A stretch of 64,000 bases of DNA from assembly GCA_006503535.1 (NCBI GenBank), contig QYRS01000002.1:3844001-3908000 (forward strand), written 5' to 3'. The stretch is from Arthrinium phaeospermum (lineage: Eukaryota; Ascomycota; Sordariomycetes; Amphisphaeriales; Apiosporaceae). Positions 44,957-55,986 of the stretch are shown here, one piece after another (the first letter of the stretch is position 1; each line of letters starts with the position of its first letter). Position numbers and translations under genes: made by a program. The notes under the pieces were generated by a model. It was given only the letters and a program-made list of their open reading frames with translations, made no database searches and was not told the DNA's origin.

Positions 44957-45784
44957 TTATTTCAGTGCTAGTTGAAGGAGAGTAGAGTCACCGACTGTCA
45001 GATGTCAAACTTTGAGCATAATTGAGGTCTATACGACAAAATACAATCGGAAAAATGGTTAACCAATCGTTTCCTTGCTTGCGTAGGGATGTTTTGTCCA
45101 TTGAACATCGTGTCAACCGGAAGTGCATCTCCTTGTGGGCTTTCCAATCACCTGCCAACGCTCAGCGTTGGTATTACTCATTTGAAATAAACGTGACGCC
45201 CTACGAGGGAATGGAGGCAACCTTCGAATGAACGGCGGGTTGATTCCCCTGAGACACAAGGATGGGATAGAATAAGCCTCGAGAGTCGCTTGTACCGAAG
45301 CATCAATTAACCACGATGTCTTCGCCCGCTTGCCAGTAGTGACTTCAAACTCCAGGGTCTAATGTCTACCTAAGTGATACTCAGGTCGGCCGGTCAGGAT
45401 CCAATGTGCGGCTGGAGGAGCTGGTACAATCGCGCGATCGGACGGTCTCATTGTGAACGAGTTTCGGCATCATGCCAAAAGCAGGGCTTTCGCCATTAAG
45501 GGGATGATATCCGGCACTTGTTCGTCGCCTTTTCGGCTTTGGTGGTGTTTGCGACAATGCCACCTAACTCGGTCCACGTCGCTTGGATTTATAGAAACGG
45601 TGGGCGTGGCAGTATGATAATCAGACGCGATCTGGGCTGCGCAAGCCAAATGATGCGTTGTGGTGTATCGGTCGCTGAGATATGGCGATGGAGGGAGGAT
45701 TGGGATTTTGGAAATATGTCTTTGCTATATGTACAGCTATAACGGGCCTCGTTTCCAACAAAGGCAGAGATGCCCTCCAATCAA
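44957..45784. other. Intergenic region
   Basis: No gene is seen; open frames are below 85 codons. The right end is the 5' flank of the tRNA gene. Confidence 0.5.
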
Positions 45785-45858
45785 GGCTTGGTGGTGTAGT
45801 TGGTTATCACGTCAGTCTAACACACTGAAGGTCCTGGGATCGAGCCCCAGCCGAGTCA
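45785..45858 (+). tRNA. tRNA-Val (anticodon AAC)
   Basis: A 74-nt intronless cloverleaf can be drawn by hand. The acceptor stem GGCTTGG pairs with CCGAGTC (two G-U pairs), with discriminator A. The D arm is TGGTGTAGTTGGTTATCACG, the anticodon arm TCAGT-CTAACAC-ACTGA, and the T arm CTGGG-ATCGAGC-CCCAG. The AAC anticodon reads GTT and, as inosine, GTC and GTA valine codons. The internal A box (TGGTGTAGTTGG) and B box are present, the latter reading GGATCGAGCCC with A in place of the usual first T of the loop. CCA is not encoded, as expected in eukaryotes. Confidence 0.95.
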
Positions 45859-45867
45859 AGATTTCTC

Positions 45868-45872
45868 TTTTT
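45868..45872 (+). terminator. RNA polymerase III terminator
   Basis: A run of five T lies ten bases after the tRNA-Val discriminator base, the normal Pol III stop signal. Confidence 0.75.
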
Positions 45873-46655
45873 GCCAATCTGGGGTTTCGCGATCCATCTT
45901 TTTGGCGGATTTGATTCGCTCCTCCGTACGTGCCCTGTTCGTCGACATACATACTTGAGAGTGCGCACAGCTATGGGGTAGCTATCCTGTCGCGAGCTAA
46001 CTGTACTCGCTGTAGAAGATGAATATCTCACCAACCGGGCGACGTGGAGCCAGGCGGGGATTGTCACGCAAGCACCTGTCTTTTGTATGCAGCAGGGCTG
46101 GCTTAGCATACAATATCTACGTGTACGTTAGCGGATATAACGTGTAATTATGCAGGCTCGGGGTCTTTAAAACAAAATTCATATACGTATGTGCATTCAC
46201 TCTACCAGAGCTTACTCTCTCTCGGTAGATGCTTATACGATCTTTAGTTTTCCTGTCTTTAACTGTCGATCTTGTTGTGTCATTCCTCTTGCGGACTCAA
46301 AATCAATTCAGGGACGGTGTATCAACAATATAGGTCAGGTAGAACAGCAAGACAGTTAAGTTCGGACGTCAGAACAGTGTGAATTGATTTTGGTAACCTG
46401 GGGTTGCGTTAAGCAAAAACCCCACGAAGAAAGGCAGTCGTAATCCTCTTTGCGAACAGAAACAGTTTTGCTGCTAGAACCGAAAACGAAGGGGGCCACC
46501 ACCTTGGCGCGATCTCTGCCTCAACACCACATCCGTGGTTTCCTGCACGTACGTACTCGGAGAGAGCCTGCTTCTTCCTAGCCTAGGCTGCTGCTCTCGC
46601 AACTCAGCCATGTGGGGGGTATATGGAGGGGCGTCATGGTCTACACGACGAGCAT
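45873..46655. other. Intergenic region
   Basis: No gene is seen between the tRNA and the 3' end of the BAR-domain gene. The part from 46130 to 46350 is AT-rich. Confidence 0.5.
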
Positions 46656-47986
46656 CTACGAGGCGCTGTCGCGGCTCTTTCGGTAGGCGGCCTCCTGCTC
46701 AACCTGGAGGCCCTCGATAACAGGAGAAAGCTCGTTAAGGATCTCGTAGGCCTTCTTGTGGTACTCAACCTGGGCGGCAATAAGCTCGGCGAGGTTGCGC
46801 AGAGGCTCGGGGGTGTCGAGCACCTGGGATTTGGTTAGCATATAGAACCTTTGTCAAGGGGGGATTTGTCAAGGGGGGAAATCGATGCGCAATAGGGTTG
46901 CTGCTACTCACGTTCTTCATGACGCTGACGGCCTCCTCGGTCTGAGTGACGAACTCGTCCTCGGCCTTCTCAATCTCCTCCTGAGCCTCGGCGCTGAGCT
47001 CCTCGTGGTGCTCGCCGTCCCGGGGAGAAGCGGCGCCGATCTTCCAGGCGTTGCCCTTGACGCGCGACTTGACGGAGTCCAGCGTCAGGCGGGCCTTCTC
47101 GACGTTCTTACGCGCGCGGGTCGCAAACATCAGGTTGGTGTTGAGGGTGGTGTTCCAGCCGGCCAGGTAGCGGCTCTGAATCTGGGCATCCTGGGCCAGG
47201 CGGGACTCGCCGACGCGCTCGCTGGCCAGGGCGTACTTCTCCAGGGCGGTCGCGAGAGGGTCCTCGTCGGGGCCGGTGTGCTGCTGGTGCAGCAGCTGGG
47301 AGCTGGTCAAGCTGGCACGGGCGAGGGCGTGGTTGAAGGTCTTGGGCTGGGGCTTGGCCGCGGGGGGCGCCGTCAGGGCGGCTTGGGCTTCGGCGGGCGT
47401 GGAGGCGGTGGACAGGAGCTGGACCTTTTCGCTGACGGTGCGGCCGAGGTCCGAGAAGGTCTCCTTGATGTTGGGCGGGTAGTCGTAGGCTTCGTGAGAG
47501 TACTGCGACGTCACCGCCAGCATCTTCTGGTGGACGGCCTTCAAGGCATCGACGCGCTTCTCAAGGTCGATGTAGTCGGGGGGCAGCTGGGTCTTGAGGG
47601 TAGACAATAGACAGACAGTGTCAGTGACTGGGTGTGTCAAAGTAAAAGAGGCTCGAGACAGCTGCTAGGTTATGCATACCTTGTCCTCAGCTTGGCCGAG
47701 CTGCTCCTTGGTGTACTGGAAGGTGCGCGAGGCAAAGGGGGTGATCGAGGAGCCGATCGAGCTGTTTCCCGCGTCATTGTCAGTAATTGCGACCAAGATT
47801 CGAATCCCTAGGCTTCCATATTTGCCCAGCCAGGCAAGCGACAGCTATCGCGAGCGACCCGAGAGGCAATGACGAGAGACCCTCTTAAGATAAAGAGAAA
47901 AAAAGCCTCGTAGGTGGGGCAAATGCACAGGAAAATAAACAGTCTACTGACCTCAGGCTGGTTCCGAAGGCCTTGAAGTTGTCCAT
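46656..47986 (-). CDS. GVP36: BAR-domain protein, Gvp36-like
   Basis: The model has four exons, 47986-47952, 47761-47680, 47592-46912 and 46823-46656, closing to 321 residues, almost the size of yeast Gvp36 (about 326). It begins MDNFKAFGTSL with the amphipathic, Ser- and Phe-containing start SSITPFASRTFQYTKEQLGQ typical of fungal members. Long heptad-like helices rich in Lys, Glu and Ala follow (LPPDYIDLEKRVDALKAVHQ; KNVEKARLTLDSVKSRVKG), ending in a helix EAVSVMKNVLDTPEPLRNLA and beyond. BAR proteins dimerise into curved scaffolds that bind membranes. In yeast Gvp36 works at Golgi vesicles and in endocytosis; its role here is inferred by family. There is no SH3 domain. Confidence 0.85.
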
Positions 47987-48652
47987 CTTGGCGGTATTTT
48001 ATGTGTAGTAGGTAGTCGTAGGCGAATGGGAATGATGATGGAGGAAGCTAAGTTGAAACGTCGCCGATTGAAGCTGCGTAACGAAATGACTGGCCCTTCA
48101 GCTTGACAATCCAAAGCAGGGCAGATCAACAAAGTGGTGCCTGTGGTGCCTCTGGTCTCTTAGCTGGTGGCCTACCTAATTCACTGCCTGCTCTGCTGGC
48201 TGCACTGCACACTGCACCCCTCTCCCTGCACCCTGCAGACAAGCACTCCAGCACCAAGCAGTTGACGGGTTTCGACCAACTAACCCACTCCCCAGCATGC
48301 GTCAGGGGGGTACAAGGTGGGGCTAGCGTCATTAGCAGGTAAGCAGCTCTAATTGAAGATAAGGCATGGTGACTTGATGAGGGTATTTTGAGCACACGTG
48401 ACTATGTACATGCTCATACACTGAAAGCGCCTGATTCAAATTCTGATTCTGTTCATGTTCATGAGTATGCAGTCATTATGTTACTATACAATTGTCTTTT
48501 GTCTTGTTAATTGGGAGGCCAAGAGCAGTCAGTCGGTGGGCTGTTTTATGCAGTCCTTGTCCTTGCATGGCACAGAGTTGCTCCAAAATCCCACTGGAGA
48601 CTGGGCAATACGAGAGAGTACCACCAACCTTGCCAGCTTTCATGCTCTAAGT
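47987..48652. other. Intergenic region
   Basis: This is the promoter side of the BAR gene and the 3' side of the F-box gene. No gene or repeat of note is seen. Confidence 0.5.
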
Positions 48653-49786
48653 TCAAGCATGATGTGGCACTCTATCAATCTCTAAAACCACCCCGGCCTT
48701 CTGAGCAAGGTCCTCGGCATCCTCTGCATACTCATCAGCCCAGTACTCCCAGTTGTTTTGACAATCCAGCTCCGTAGTGAGTCGCAGAATGGTTCCCGGC
48801 TGAAGCTTGGCTTTTCGCACCCGGAAGATGGCTTTGAGGTCCTGGAACTGCATTCGGCTTGCATCTAGCTCGACGACTGGAGGGGGCGATATGGCCGCGA
48901 TCCCATTGATGATGGCGCCGCGCATCTTCGCATCGCCAGCACGGATAGAGGTCGACTCGATGCCGCCCCAGCAAGCCAGTGGGTCGGTCACCTTGCGCGG
49001 GAGAACCTTGGTGTAGCTGGAGTGCGTCGTCTCGGGGCCGGAGAAGGCAAGATGCCGCACCTTGGGCAAGAGGCCCTCGCCGCGCATGGCGGACAGGTGA
49101 ATAAACGTATCCCATTCTTGCTGTAGATCCTCCACGGAAAGTCGACACAGGCTCTCGGCCGATTTGGCCAGCAACCACCGTAGCGGCTCCGAGTGTATGT
49201 CGCACGCCGAAATCTCCAGTGACTTGAGGCTGAAGGGCGGCAATTCCGAAATATCACGATCCTTCCATCCAAGTTGGCTTAGGTGGAGATGCTCCAGACG
49301 TGGCAGGCAGAGCAATAGCGGCCGCCAATGTTTAGTCTCACCGTGTTCGGTCAAGGTAAGCTCCCGCAGTCCCGAGAGATTGGCCAGTTCCGTAGGCCGC
49401 CATTGATTGCCCTCCGGAAATGTAATACCCTCGCGGAGTACGAGCGACTGCAGCTGGGGCATCTCGTGGTCCAAAATATCATGTATGTTTATTCCGCGGT
49501 AGTTCAAGAAGTGCCATCTGATTGCCACGATGATTTGCCGAACGCTGGCCCTGTCCGCTGTGCGGCTGGTCAGCCGGGCCTGGAGCTGTTTGCGGTTGGT
49601 GATGAGGATGACGGCTTGAAGGGCGCGCTGGGCCTCGTATCTCCATGCCCTGCAGACGAGACAGCAGTTTAGAAGATATTGGATGCGCTCTTGCACGTAA
49701 TGCGCGTCCCGATTGTGGTTTCGAGGTGCCCCGGCAACATCGGAGAAGATGATCTGCCAGAGCTCAGCACTTAGACGGGATGCCAT
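48653..49786 (-). CDS. F-box protein with leucine-rich-repeat-like region
   Basis: Single-exon gene of 377 residues starting at the first in-frame ATG (49786). The N-terminus is an F-box: LSAELWQIIFSDVAG, a charged loop, then LLNCCLVCRAWRYEAQRALQ. The F-box would bind Skp1 and place the protein in an SCF ubiquitin ligase. Residues about 120-230 hold imperfect leucine-rich repeats (LSGLRELTLTEHG, LPRLEHLHLSQLGW, FSLKSLEISACDI), the likely substrate-recognition part. No substrate can be named. Such F-box/LRR proteins are numerous and fast-evolving in Pezizomycotina. The protein has no membrane or signal sequence. Confidence 0.8.
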   Translation of the reverse strand: MASRLSAELWQIIFSDVAGAPRNHNRDAHYVQERIQYLLNCCLVCRAWRYEAQRALQAVILITNRKQLQARLTSRTADRASVRQIIVAIRWHFLNYRGINIHDILDHEMPQLQSLVLREGITFPEGNQWRPTELANLSGLRELTLTEHGETKHWRPLLLCLPRLEHLHLSQLGWKDRDISELPPFSLKSLEISACDIHSEPLRWLLAKSAESLCRLSVEDLQQEWDTFIHLSAMRGEGLLPKVRHLAFSGPETTHSSYTKVLPRKVTDPLACWGGIESTSIRAGDAKMRGAIINGIAAISPPPVVELDASRMQFQDLKAIFRVRKAKLQPGTILRLTTELDCQNNWEYWADEYAEDAEDLAQKAGVVLEIDRVPHHA

Positions 49787-50423
49787 GATAAGTGCCCAGG
49801 TTTGCGGGAACGCAGTTTTTTCAACCGAATGAAGCAAAACACCTTGAATCAAAGTGCTTCAAGAACTGCTTTTTATCAGTGGTATTGGTGGAAGGTGTAC
49901 TTATATCCAAAGCTATGTCATCCTCACCACCTCTCGCCAGGCACCCATCTGGTCTAGAGCGGGCTAGAATGACAATGCCCCACCACTACGGAGTACTCCC
50001 TGGCTTTATGAGGTATATCGCATTGGCCTGCTCTTCGCCTGCAACATCTCATGTCCAGCGATCGCATTTGTGGAAAAGCGGAAATGGACGCCAGTTCTTG
50101 TTGGAGTGCCGCCATGACCTTCATACTTGATGGTCACGAGTATGGAGCACCTAAAGATGAATTGAGTTGTCTGCCAAGAGATCCTCTCCTGCATAGGGAA
50201 GATCCGGGGATCTAGATTGACTATTGGCAAGCCACCCCCACAGATGCCTCCGCTGGACGTGACACCTCCTCCTGCTGCCCTCGTCGGGATGATTACTCTG
50301 CCTTTCTTCGCCGTTCTGTTCATTCCACGGACTGGACTTCAGATACGTCTTCTTGGATACCAGGAACAACCGCAATTCGGCGCTTCAGAATCATGAGCGC
50401 GCCATGATGGGTGAACCTCACAG
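49787..50423. other. Intergenic region
   Basis: No intact gene is seen. The right part may include further 5' remains of the decayed gene that follows, but I cannot join it by a credible splice or frame. Confidence 0.4.
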
Positions 50424-51068
50424 CTAGCGGAGGCTCCCGCCTTCCGCTTCATTGGGGACAACCTCCGTGGCGAACCGAAGATCCTCGCCGTCCTGAGCCG
50501 CGCCGTGTATGCTGTCGTCGACCGAGCCTCCTTTTCCCGCGACATCTCCGGCCGGAACCAGGCATTTAACGCAGAACACGTCTACGCCACCTTTGCCTTC
50601 GTCTGTCTGCACCACGAAAAGGGCCGGGCTGGGGACTCCAGGCGCCGGAAGATCCTACTGGCCGCCAAGATCACCACGACGGCCCTATCGTCGCGGGTGC
50701 TGTGAGTAGCAGTCTATGTGCCTCCGCAGCACTACGCCAGCATTAAGGAGGATTGGTAGTGGGCACACGACCCGATCCTGCCGGGGTAGTTGATCATAGG
50801 CAGTCTATCCCTGGTCCTCTTCGAGATATTCATGATCGCGTGGGCGTATGCTTTACTGCCCTTCCTTGTCTTCTCGGTTCTGGCCAGCTTCTTGCTGTGC
50901 TTCGCCTGGAGCAGCGATCCGAGCGTGCATGTTTTTGATGAGAGTGACGCATATACTGGTCTAGCGTACGCAGAGGAAGGTCGTGCTACCAGGCCGATCT
51001 CGGTGTCTGGTGGTTCAAGCCGTACAGGCTGGCGCAGAAGGCTGCGGGCTTGGGCGAAAGGATTTTGA
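50424..51068 (+). pseudogene. Decayed gene encoding a putative membrane protein, three in-frame stops
   Basis: One reading frame runs from 50424 to a stop at 51066-51068 and looks protein-like in its parts. It begins after a CACAG that could be an intron acceptor, with FRFIGDNLRGEPKILAVLSR and a soluble charged segment. It is then cut by TGA at 50703, TAG at 50757 and TAG at 50787. The same frame continues with a strong double hydrophobic stretch (IGSLSLVLFEIFMIAWAY, LPFLVFSVLASFLLCFAW) and a charged tail. Three stops in one frame, with clean sense on both sides, suggest an inactivated gene rather than chance. The family is not recognised. Alternatively the two halves are separate exons of a gene I cannot model. 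The 315 bp to the next gene (51069-51383) hold nothing visible. Confidence 0.4.
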
Positions 51069-51383
51069 CGTCTCTGGTACAGCAATCATAACTGGGAGTA
51101 TTCTCGAAGCATGTATGGCTGGGGTCGCAATCCCTACAAGAGTTCAGATCCGCCATGAGTCGAGAACGATCCCTTGTCCCGCAGTGTTTATATGCGCGGG
51201 GAGTCAAACAGGGCAGTAGCAATACACAGGGAGTCAATGATGATATAGAACAATGCATTGTAAGATTAATATAAGGAGCGTGACATAATATCCTCCTCGA
51301 AGATCGCTAGCACCTGCCCACACCATACATCCACTTTCTCAGTTGAACCCCCCATGGCGCTTCAGGCGCATTATCGCCAAAAT

Positions 51384-51690
51384 TCAGGCATGCTTGGGCT
51401 GGCAGTAAGGCAGATTGTTGCTGGGATGGGGCTCGCAAGTGGTATCCCCGGTGCACTCGCCGGCATTCTGTGAGAAAGAAAACCACATTAGCGAGAGTTT
51501 CTTTCCAGCACCACTTTCAACTACTTACCAGCCAGGTTCCGTCAACGTTGCAGACCTCCCAGCCGGAACAGTCGGCCTTGCACTGGTACGCGGGCGGCGT
51601 ACACTCGCCGCCGCGGGTCTCGATGATGTTCGAGGGCAGGGCCAGGACGGTGGTGGCGGCCAGAGTGAGGATAGCGAATGAGAACTGCAT
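51384..51690 (-). CDS. Small cysteine-rich secreted protein, effector candidate
   Basis: The model has two exons, 51690-51529 and 51467-51384, with a 61-bp intron (GTAAGT, GCTAAT branch, CACAG) that closes to 81 residues. A clear signal peptide of about 18 residues ends near VLALPS. The mature part has seven Cys (about positions 30, 37, 41, 47, 59, 65, 76) in the pattern C-x6-C-x3-C-x5-C-x11-C-x5-C-x10-C. It includes GWEVCNVDGTWLNAGEC and a final NNLPYCQP. I recall similar CxxxGWxxC/GxWxxAGxC arrangements in fungal small secreted proteins, but no named family or function is claimed. An in-frame ATG seven codons upstream (51711) would spoil the signal peptide and is not preferred. Size, secretion and Cys content make it an effector-type candidate. 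Confidence 0.72.
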
Positions 51691-54216
51691 TTTGGATGGA
51701 TGATGGATCAATCAAAGTAGAACAAGAGTCTTCAAGTTGTTGGCTTTGTAGATTATCTGTTGTAGTAAAGCTAGATGATGATGAGAGTGCTTGCTGTCTG
51801 AAACTCCCAACTAGCAGGAATCAGGTGGGTATTTATATTGCTCGGTCAAACACCAGACTCCTGTATCGGTGAGCTTTCTTGCGATTGCTTGACTTTGGCA
51901 TCTCGTATAATGACAAGTACGGTGGCTCGGTGTATCGATATGCCCGGCATCTTCGGTACTCTCCCCATGCAGTCCACCACGTAGTAGGCCATGAATCAGT
52001 AGGCGTCTTCTGGTCCCATTGTAAGCAGACATGCGTTGGTACTACCCTCACGTCGGCGTCGAGGCGTGAGCGCACCCAAGAACACCAGATTTGGGGCGCG
52101 GCAGATGTAATGTCGTCCGTCGCCTTTTCCCTCGGGGGGCTGTGTGGATGTTGCTTGTGTGCTATTCTCAGCTTAGAAGCCTCCCTTACTTGTACGTAGC
52201 CACATTACCGCACTTCAATGTGTTTATTGGCCCGTTGGGACAACCAAAAAAGCCATCGCAAGGGCGGGAGCCAATACGACAGGGGCGCACCCCGGCCGGC
52301 TTCCGAAGCCTGGTCAGCACTATTTGACGACCTACATGCGCAAACGCCCCGACAGACCGATCAGCTGCTGCGCTTTCCCGGCTTTTGACAGCCGCGATGT
52401 GTTTCCAGAAAGCAGGCTTCCCCGCCTTTTCTCCTCGTAGTTGGCCTTCAGCCCAGCCCTGCCAGGCAGTGTCAGCCGCATTTTGCAATCGCTAGGGTCT
52501 GATGACAACATCCGATCTTATGCATAGAAGAGAAGCCACGCAAATCAGAGAGGCCGCCTCTGTTTTAGTGTCTGTTAGTCCACTTCCATCTTCTTTCCAA
52601 AAATAGGCATATGTTTGACTATGCAGTAATTCAGCCAAACACACCTTGTGATGTCGATGCAGGCGTTGAACAGAATACGAGAAAGGCCATGCAACATCGC
52701 AAGGCACTAAGTTCTCAGCTTCTTGTGCTCCTGAGCACTTTTCAGAGGCACCCAAAAGCTGGTGGCCTTTCAAGACGCCATGCAGATGCCTCTGATGCAT
52801 GTTCCATCGGTAAGCTGACTCCTCAGCCAGCCTACTTGACGTGTGTCCCGGGCACTGGTCGAAGTGTTCACCGAGGGGCTTTCTTGCTGCCCGGGCTGGC
52901 TGATATTGGGAAACGCCCGAAATAACACCCAGTCCAAGGACTCAGTTGGCGTGGAATCGGACATGTAGTGCACCATTCCTTGAAGCGGCGAAGTATTCCG
53001 GATAGTCTGTTTTCTTGCGAGCTGCGTGGTGAAACATGGGCTACCAAGTTTGAGTATGTATGGTCTTTTTATGAAGTCTACGTTCTCATGTACCGAGGCT
53101 ATCATAAGTCTTTATTATATAGACCTTTTTGGAGTCATGCAACGCTTCATGGTGCCCCTATTACGTTGAATTCTGCCCCTTTCCTAACACTCACATATCC
53201 CCGAGATATCTTCTACTGGTATCCATGGTTGCTTTACAAAAGTCTTAGCATAACCTATGTGAGTTTCAAACGGGCCGAAGGGTACCGTTTTACATGCATT
53301 CAATAATGTAGAGCAAAAGTACTCCAATTGTGTAACACGGGCTGTTGAATTACCAATACTAAACTTTACGAATTCTGTACCTTCAAGCTCAAGCCTTACT
53401 ATGTATGTATAATAGATACTGCAGCTGGCTTAGTAGAGATATATATGAAAACTCCATAGCGAGCCAGTGTAAGTGGTATGCCCCCTTTCGAACTTCGTTG
53501 CAGATCCAAGTCAGACCGGCAGTAACGAGAAGATAACAATAAGCAGCTCAACTATCCTTGATATAGAAACGGAGATGGAATTTGATCTTGTCCAATTCCT
53601 TGGAATCGGCAGAATCAATGTACGACTTCCAGTTGTTCGTCCTTACCGGTATCATCGGAGGTTCGAGGCAAGGTTGATATTATGGGCATAATTACAACAC
53701 GAGAAAAGGCGCATTGCTTTAATTTGTGATTCATAAAGGATCTCATCATACCATATATATTTGACAGAATGGGAGCCGCGAAAGAAGAATATCATAACGT
53801 CAATACGTTGCGAGGAAAGGGTATCCATCTAGATTGGAACGATTAGCAATGTTCGTTGAACGACGTTGCTCAAGCAGAGCTTGGCTGCATTATCAGAATG
53901 ACTTTGTGATTAGAGTATCAAGGCGGAAGGGGCGCATTATCTTAAAGAGTAAAAAAAGAAAAAGAAAATTGTTGGTATGTTGTTCGTGAGGTTGAAGTTG
54001 AAATGGTTTCCTACCCTGTACACTGCATAGGTTAGCCACAATTGGTCCAAGGTGTGGCTTGGCTGATGATGGTCCAAGCTCTCTCAATCCTGACGTGCGG
54101 GCCGCGGAATTTCGTCGGAGCTGCAGCAGCCATAGCTGGGGCGAACGCAACCAAAACCCTCGACGACACCCATCCCTCCCGTTCAATTGCCAACGCCCAT
54201 TGAACCCCCGAACAAG
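51691..54216. other. 2.5-kb intergenic region, no supported gene
   Basis: Divergent spacer between the small secreted protein and the complex I gene. Open frames are short. The stretch 53300-53850 is AT-richer than its surroundings and could be old degenerate repeat DNA, but no repeat boundary or coding relic is recognisable. Confidence 0.45.
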
Positions 54217-55087
54217 ATGCGGCGCACACTACGACTCCTGGCCGACGTCAAGCCGGCGGCCACGCGCTACCTCAACGCGGGCAACCCGACCGGCCTGACG
54301 GGCCTGTACACGGCCACGTCGCCGCGCTCGACCCTGCTGTACCTCTACAACACGACGCTGGAGAAGCTGCAGGCCGCGCCAGAGACGTCGCTGTACCGCC
54401 AGTCGGTCGAGGCCCTGACCAAGCACCGCAAGTCCATCATCGAGGCGGCCGAGCCCCCGGGACACGCCGAGTGGGCCGCGCGGGCCAAGGCGATCCTCGC
54501 GCAGCACCCCGACGGCTTCAAGATCGAGAACCGGGCCGCCCGCGACGGCGCCCGCATGCAGGTTGTCCAGCGCGGCGGCCAGACCTACATGATGCGCCAC
54601 GCCCCGCAGGAGAAGGACGTCCGCCACGAGGAGTGGGACGGCGAGATCGACGAGGGCGCCGAGCTCGAGGGGCCCCGCTCCGAGGCCGAGCGCGCCGACC
54701 AGGAGCTCATCTTTGAGCGCCAGCCCATGGACACCGGCAAGAAGGTCAAGTGGGAGGCCGAGCCCCAATTGACGGCTGACCAGTATGTTCTACGATACCC
54801 GAAGCCCAGCAGATGTCACGCAGGGCCATTGCACACTACAGTCTACTAATGCGGGGAATTCTACTACAGGGTCGAGGAGATCGAGACCAAGATTGGCGCT
54901 GGCCTGATCGAGGAGGTCATTGAGGTGGCACAGGCCGAGCTCAAGCTCGTAGACACAATGGTGGAGGCCAAGGTGTAAGTTTATTGACATCTGTCAACAT
55001 ATTCACGCATGCACTAACAACGGTGGCAGATGGGAACCCCTCGAGGAGAAGCCTGTCGAGGGCCAGTGGACCTACTTCAAGCGCTAG
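54217..55087 (+). CDS. nuo29.9: NADH:ubiquinone oxidoreductase 29.9-kDa subunit (NDUFA5/B13 type)
   Basis: Accessory subunit of mitochondrial complex I, peripheral arm. The model has three exons, 54217-54782, 54870-54974 and 55030-55087, with introns of 87 and 55 bp, closing to 242 residues; the Neurospora homologue is 29.9 kDa. The start MRRTLRLLADVKPAATRYL is basic and amphipathic, fitting mitochondrial import. The NDUFA5 core is seen at about residues 27-90: TGLTGLYTATSPRSTLLYLY and YRQSVEALTKHRKSIIE. The fungal C-terminal extension contains QLTADQVEEIETKIGAGLIE, AQAELKL and ends WTYFKR. The nuclear location fits this subunit. Confidence 0.9.
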
Positions 55088-55986
55088 GAAAGTAAGATAC
55101 GTATGTCGAGGATGACTGGGAACTTAGATATGGGCATCCAGTCCAGACAACGGTGTACAGTATGATGGGGGCATTGTACATAGAGAGGGCTTCGCTAGAG
55201 GAGACGGCCGAAAAGTCCTTGATGGCTGGAAAATGAGCATCCACTAAAGATGAGTGTCATGCATTGGCCCAAACCGTGACTGTCCGTGATTTGTATGTTG
55301 ACTCTCAGAGCAATGACTTGGTGCCTCAAATTGACGAAACTTAATTGGAATGCGGAAGAGGTCAAGTCTGGAGTCTTAAGCATCTCAGTTATACTGATCT
55401 GCTGCAAAGTAGACACAGATTGGTTATAATGAATGTCTGGTCTAATATTAGGAAGCTGGCTCGGTAACCATCATTGCGGCAGTTGCTATTGGGCAAGCCA
55501 TTTGTGGCTGTTGTCAAGGCTTCGGACTCCACTTTGACAGACCTTTTGCGCAGGTATCATCTGTGCTAAGCAGTCGAAAACGTATGAAATCTCCAAGCAA
55601 CAAAATACCAACCTGATGTTTTCATGTTCCTATCTATATCATTGAATGAAGTGTCGTGAGTCCATCAGCGTAGGAGGAGCCGTGTCTTGACACCGTTTGA
55701 GGGAGGATGATACAAATGCGCTAATGCGGACTGCGGCTCCTCCCGCTCATCAGATGTCAAAGGATCTTTCCTCACAAACCATTTTTGAACCAAAGCTTCT
55801 TTTGCACACTCCTCAGTTGCCAAATTCATACGCAAGCAAATGCCTTTAATACAGGACTGTTGCTGAGCGCAGAGAATTTGTATTCAATTGGATAACTACG
55901 TGTCGTTGGTGGTGAATGGAATAATCAGGAGTGGAATATACATGGTGTTAGCTGTTGATTCACGAGGCAGTCACGAATAGCCCACT
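55088..55986. other. Intergenic region
   Basis: 3' flank of the complex I gene and promoter of RRN11. Nothing else is seen; open frames are under 75 codons. Confidence 0.5.

Noticed and set aside
46885..47610. 241-codon plus-strand frame opposite the BAR gene
   Set aside because: Leu/Gly/Val-rich antisense shadow of an Ala/Glu-rich helical protein.
47795..47830. B-box-like GATTCGAATCCC, possible tRNA
   Set aside because: No A box or acceptor stem can be paired around it, and it lies inside an intron of the BAR gene.
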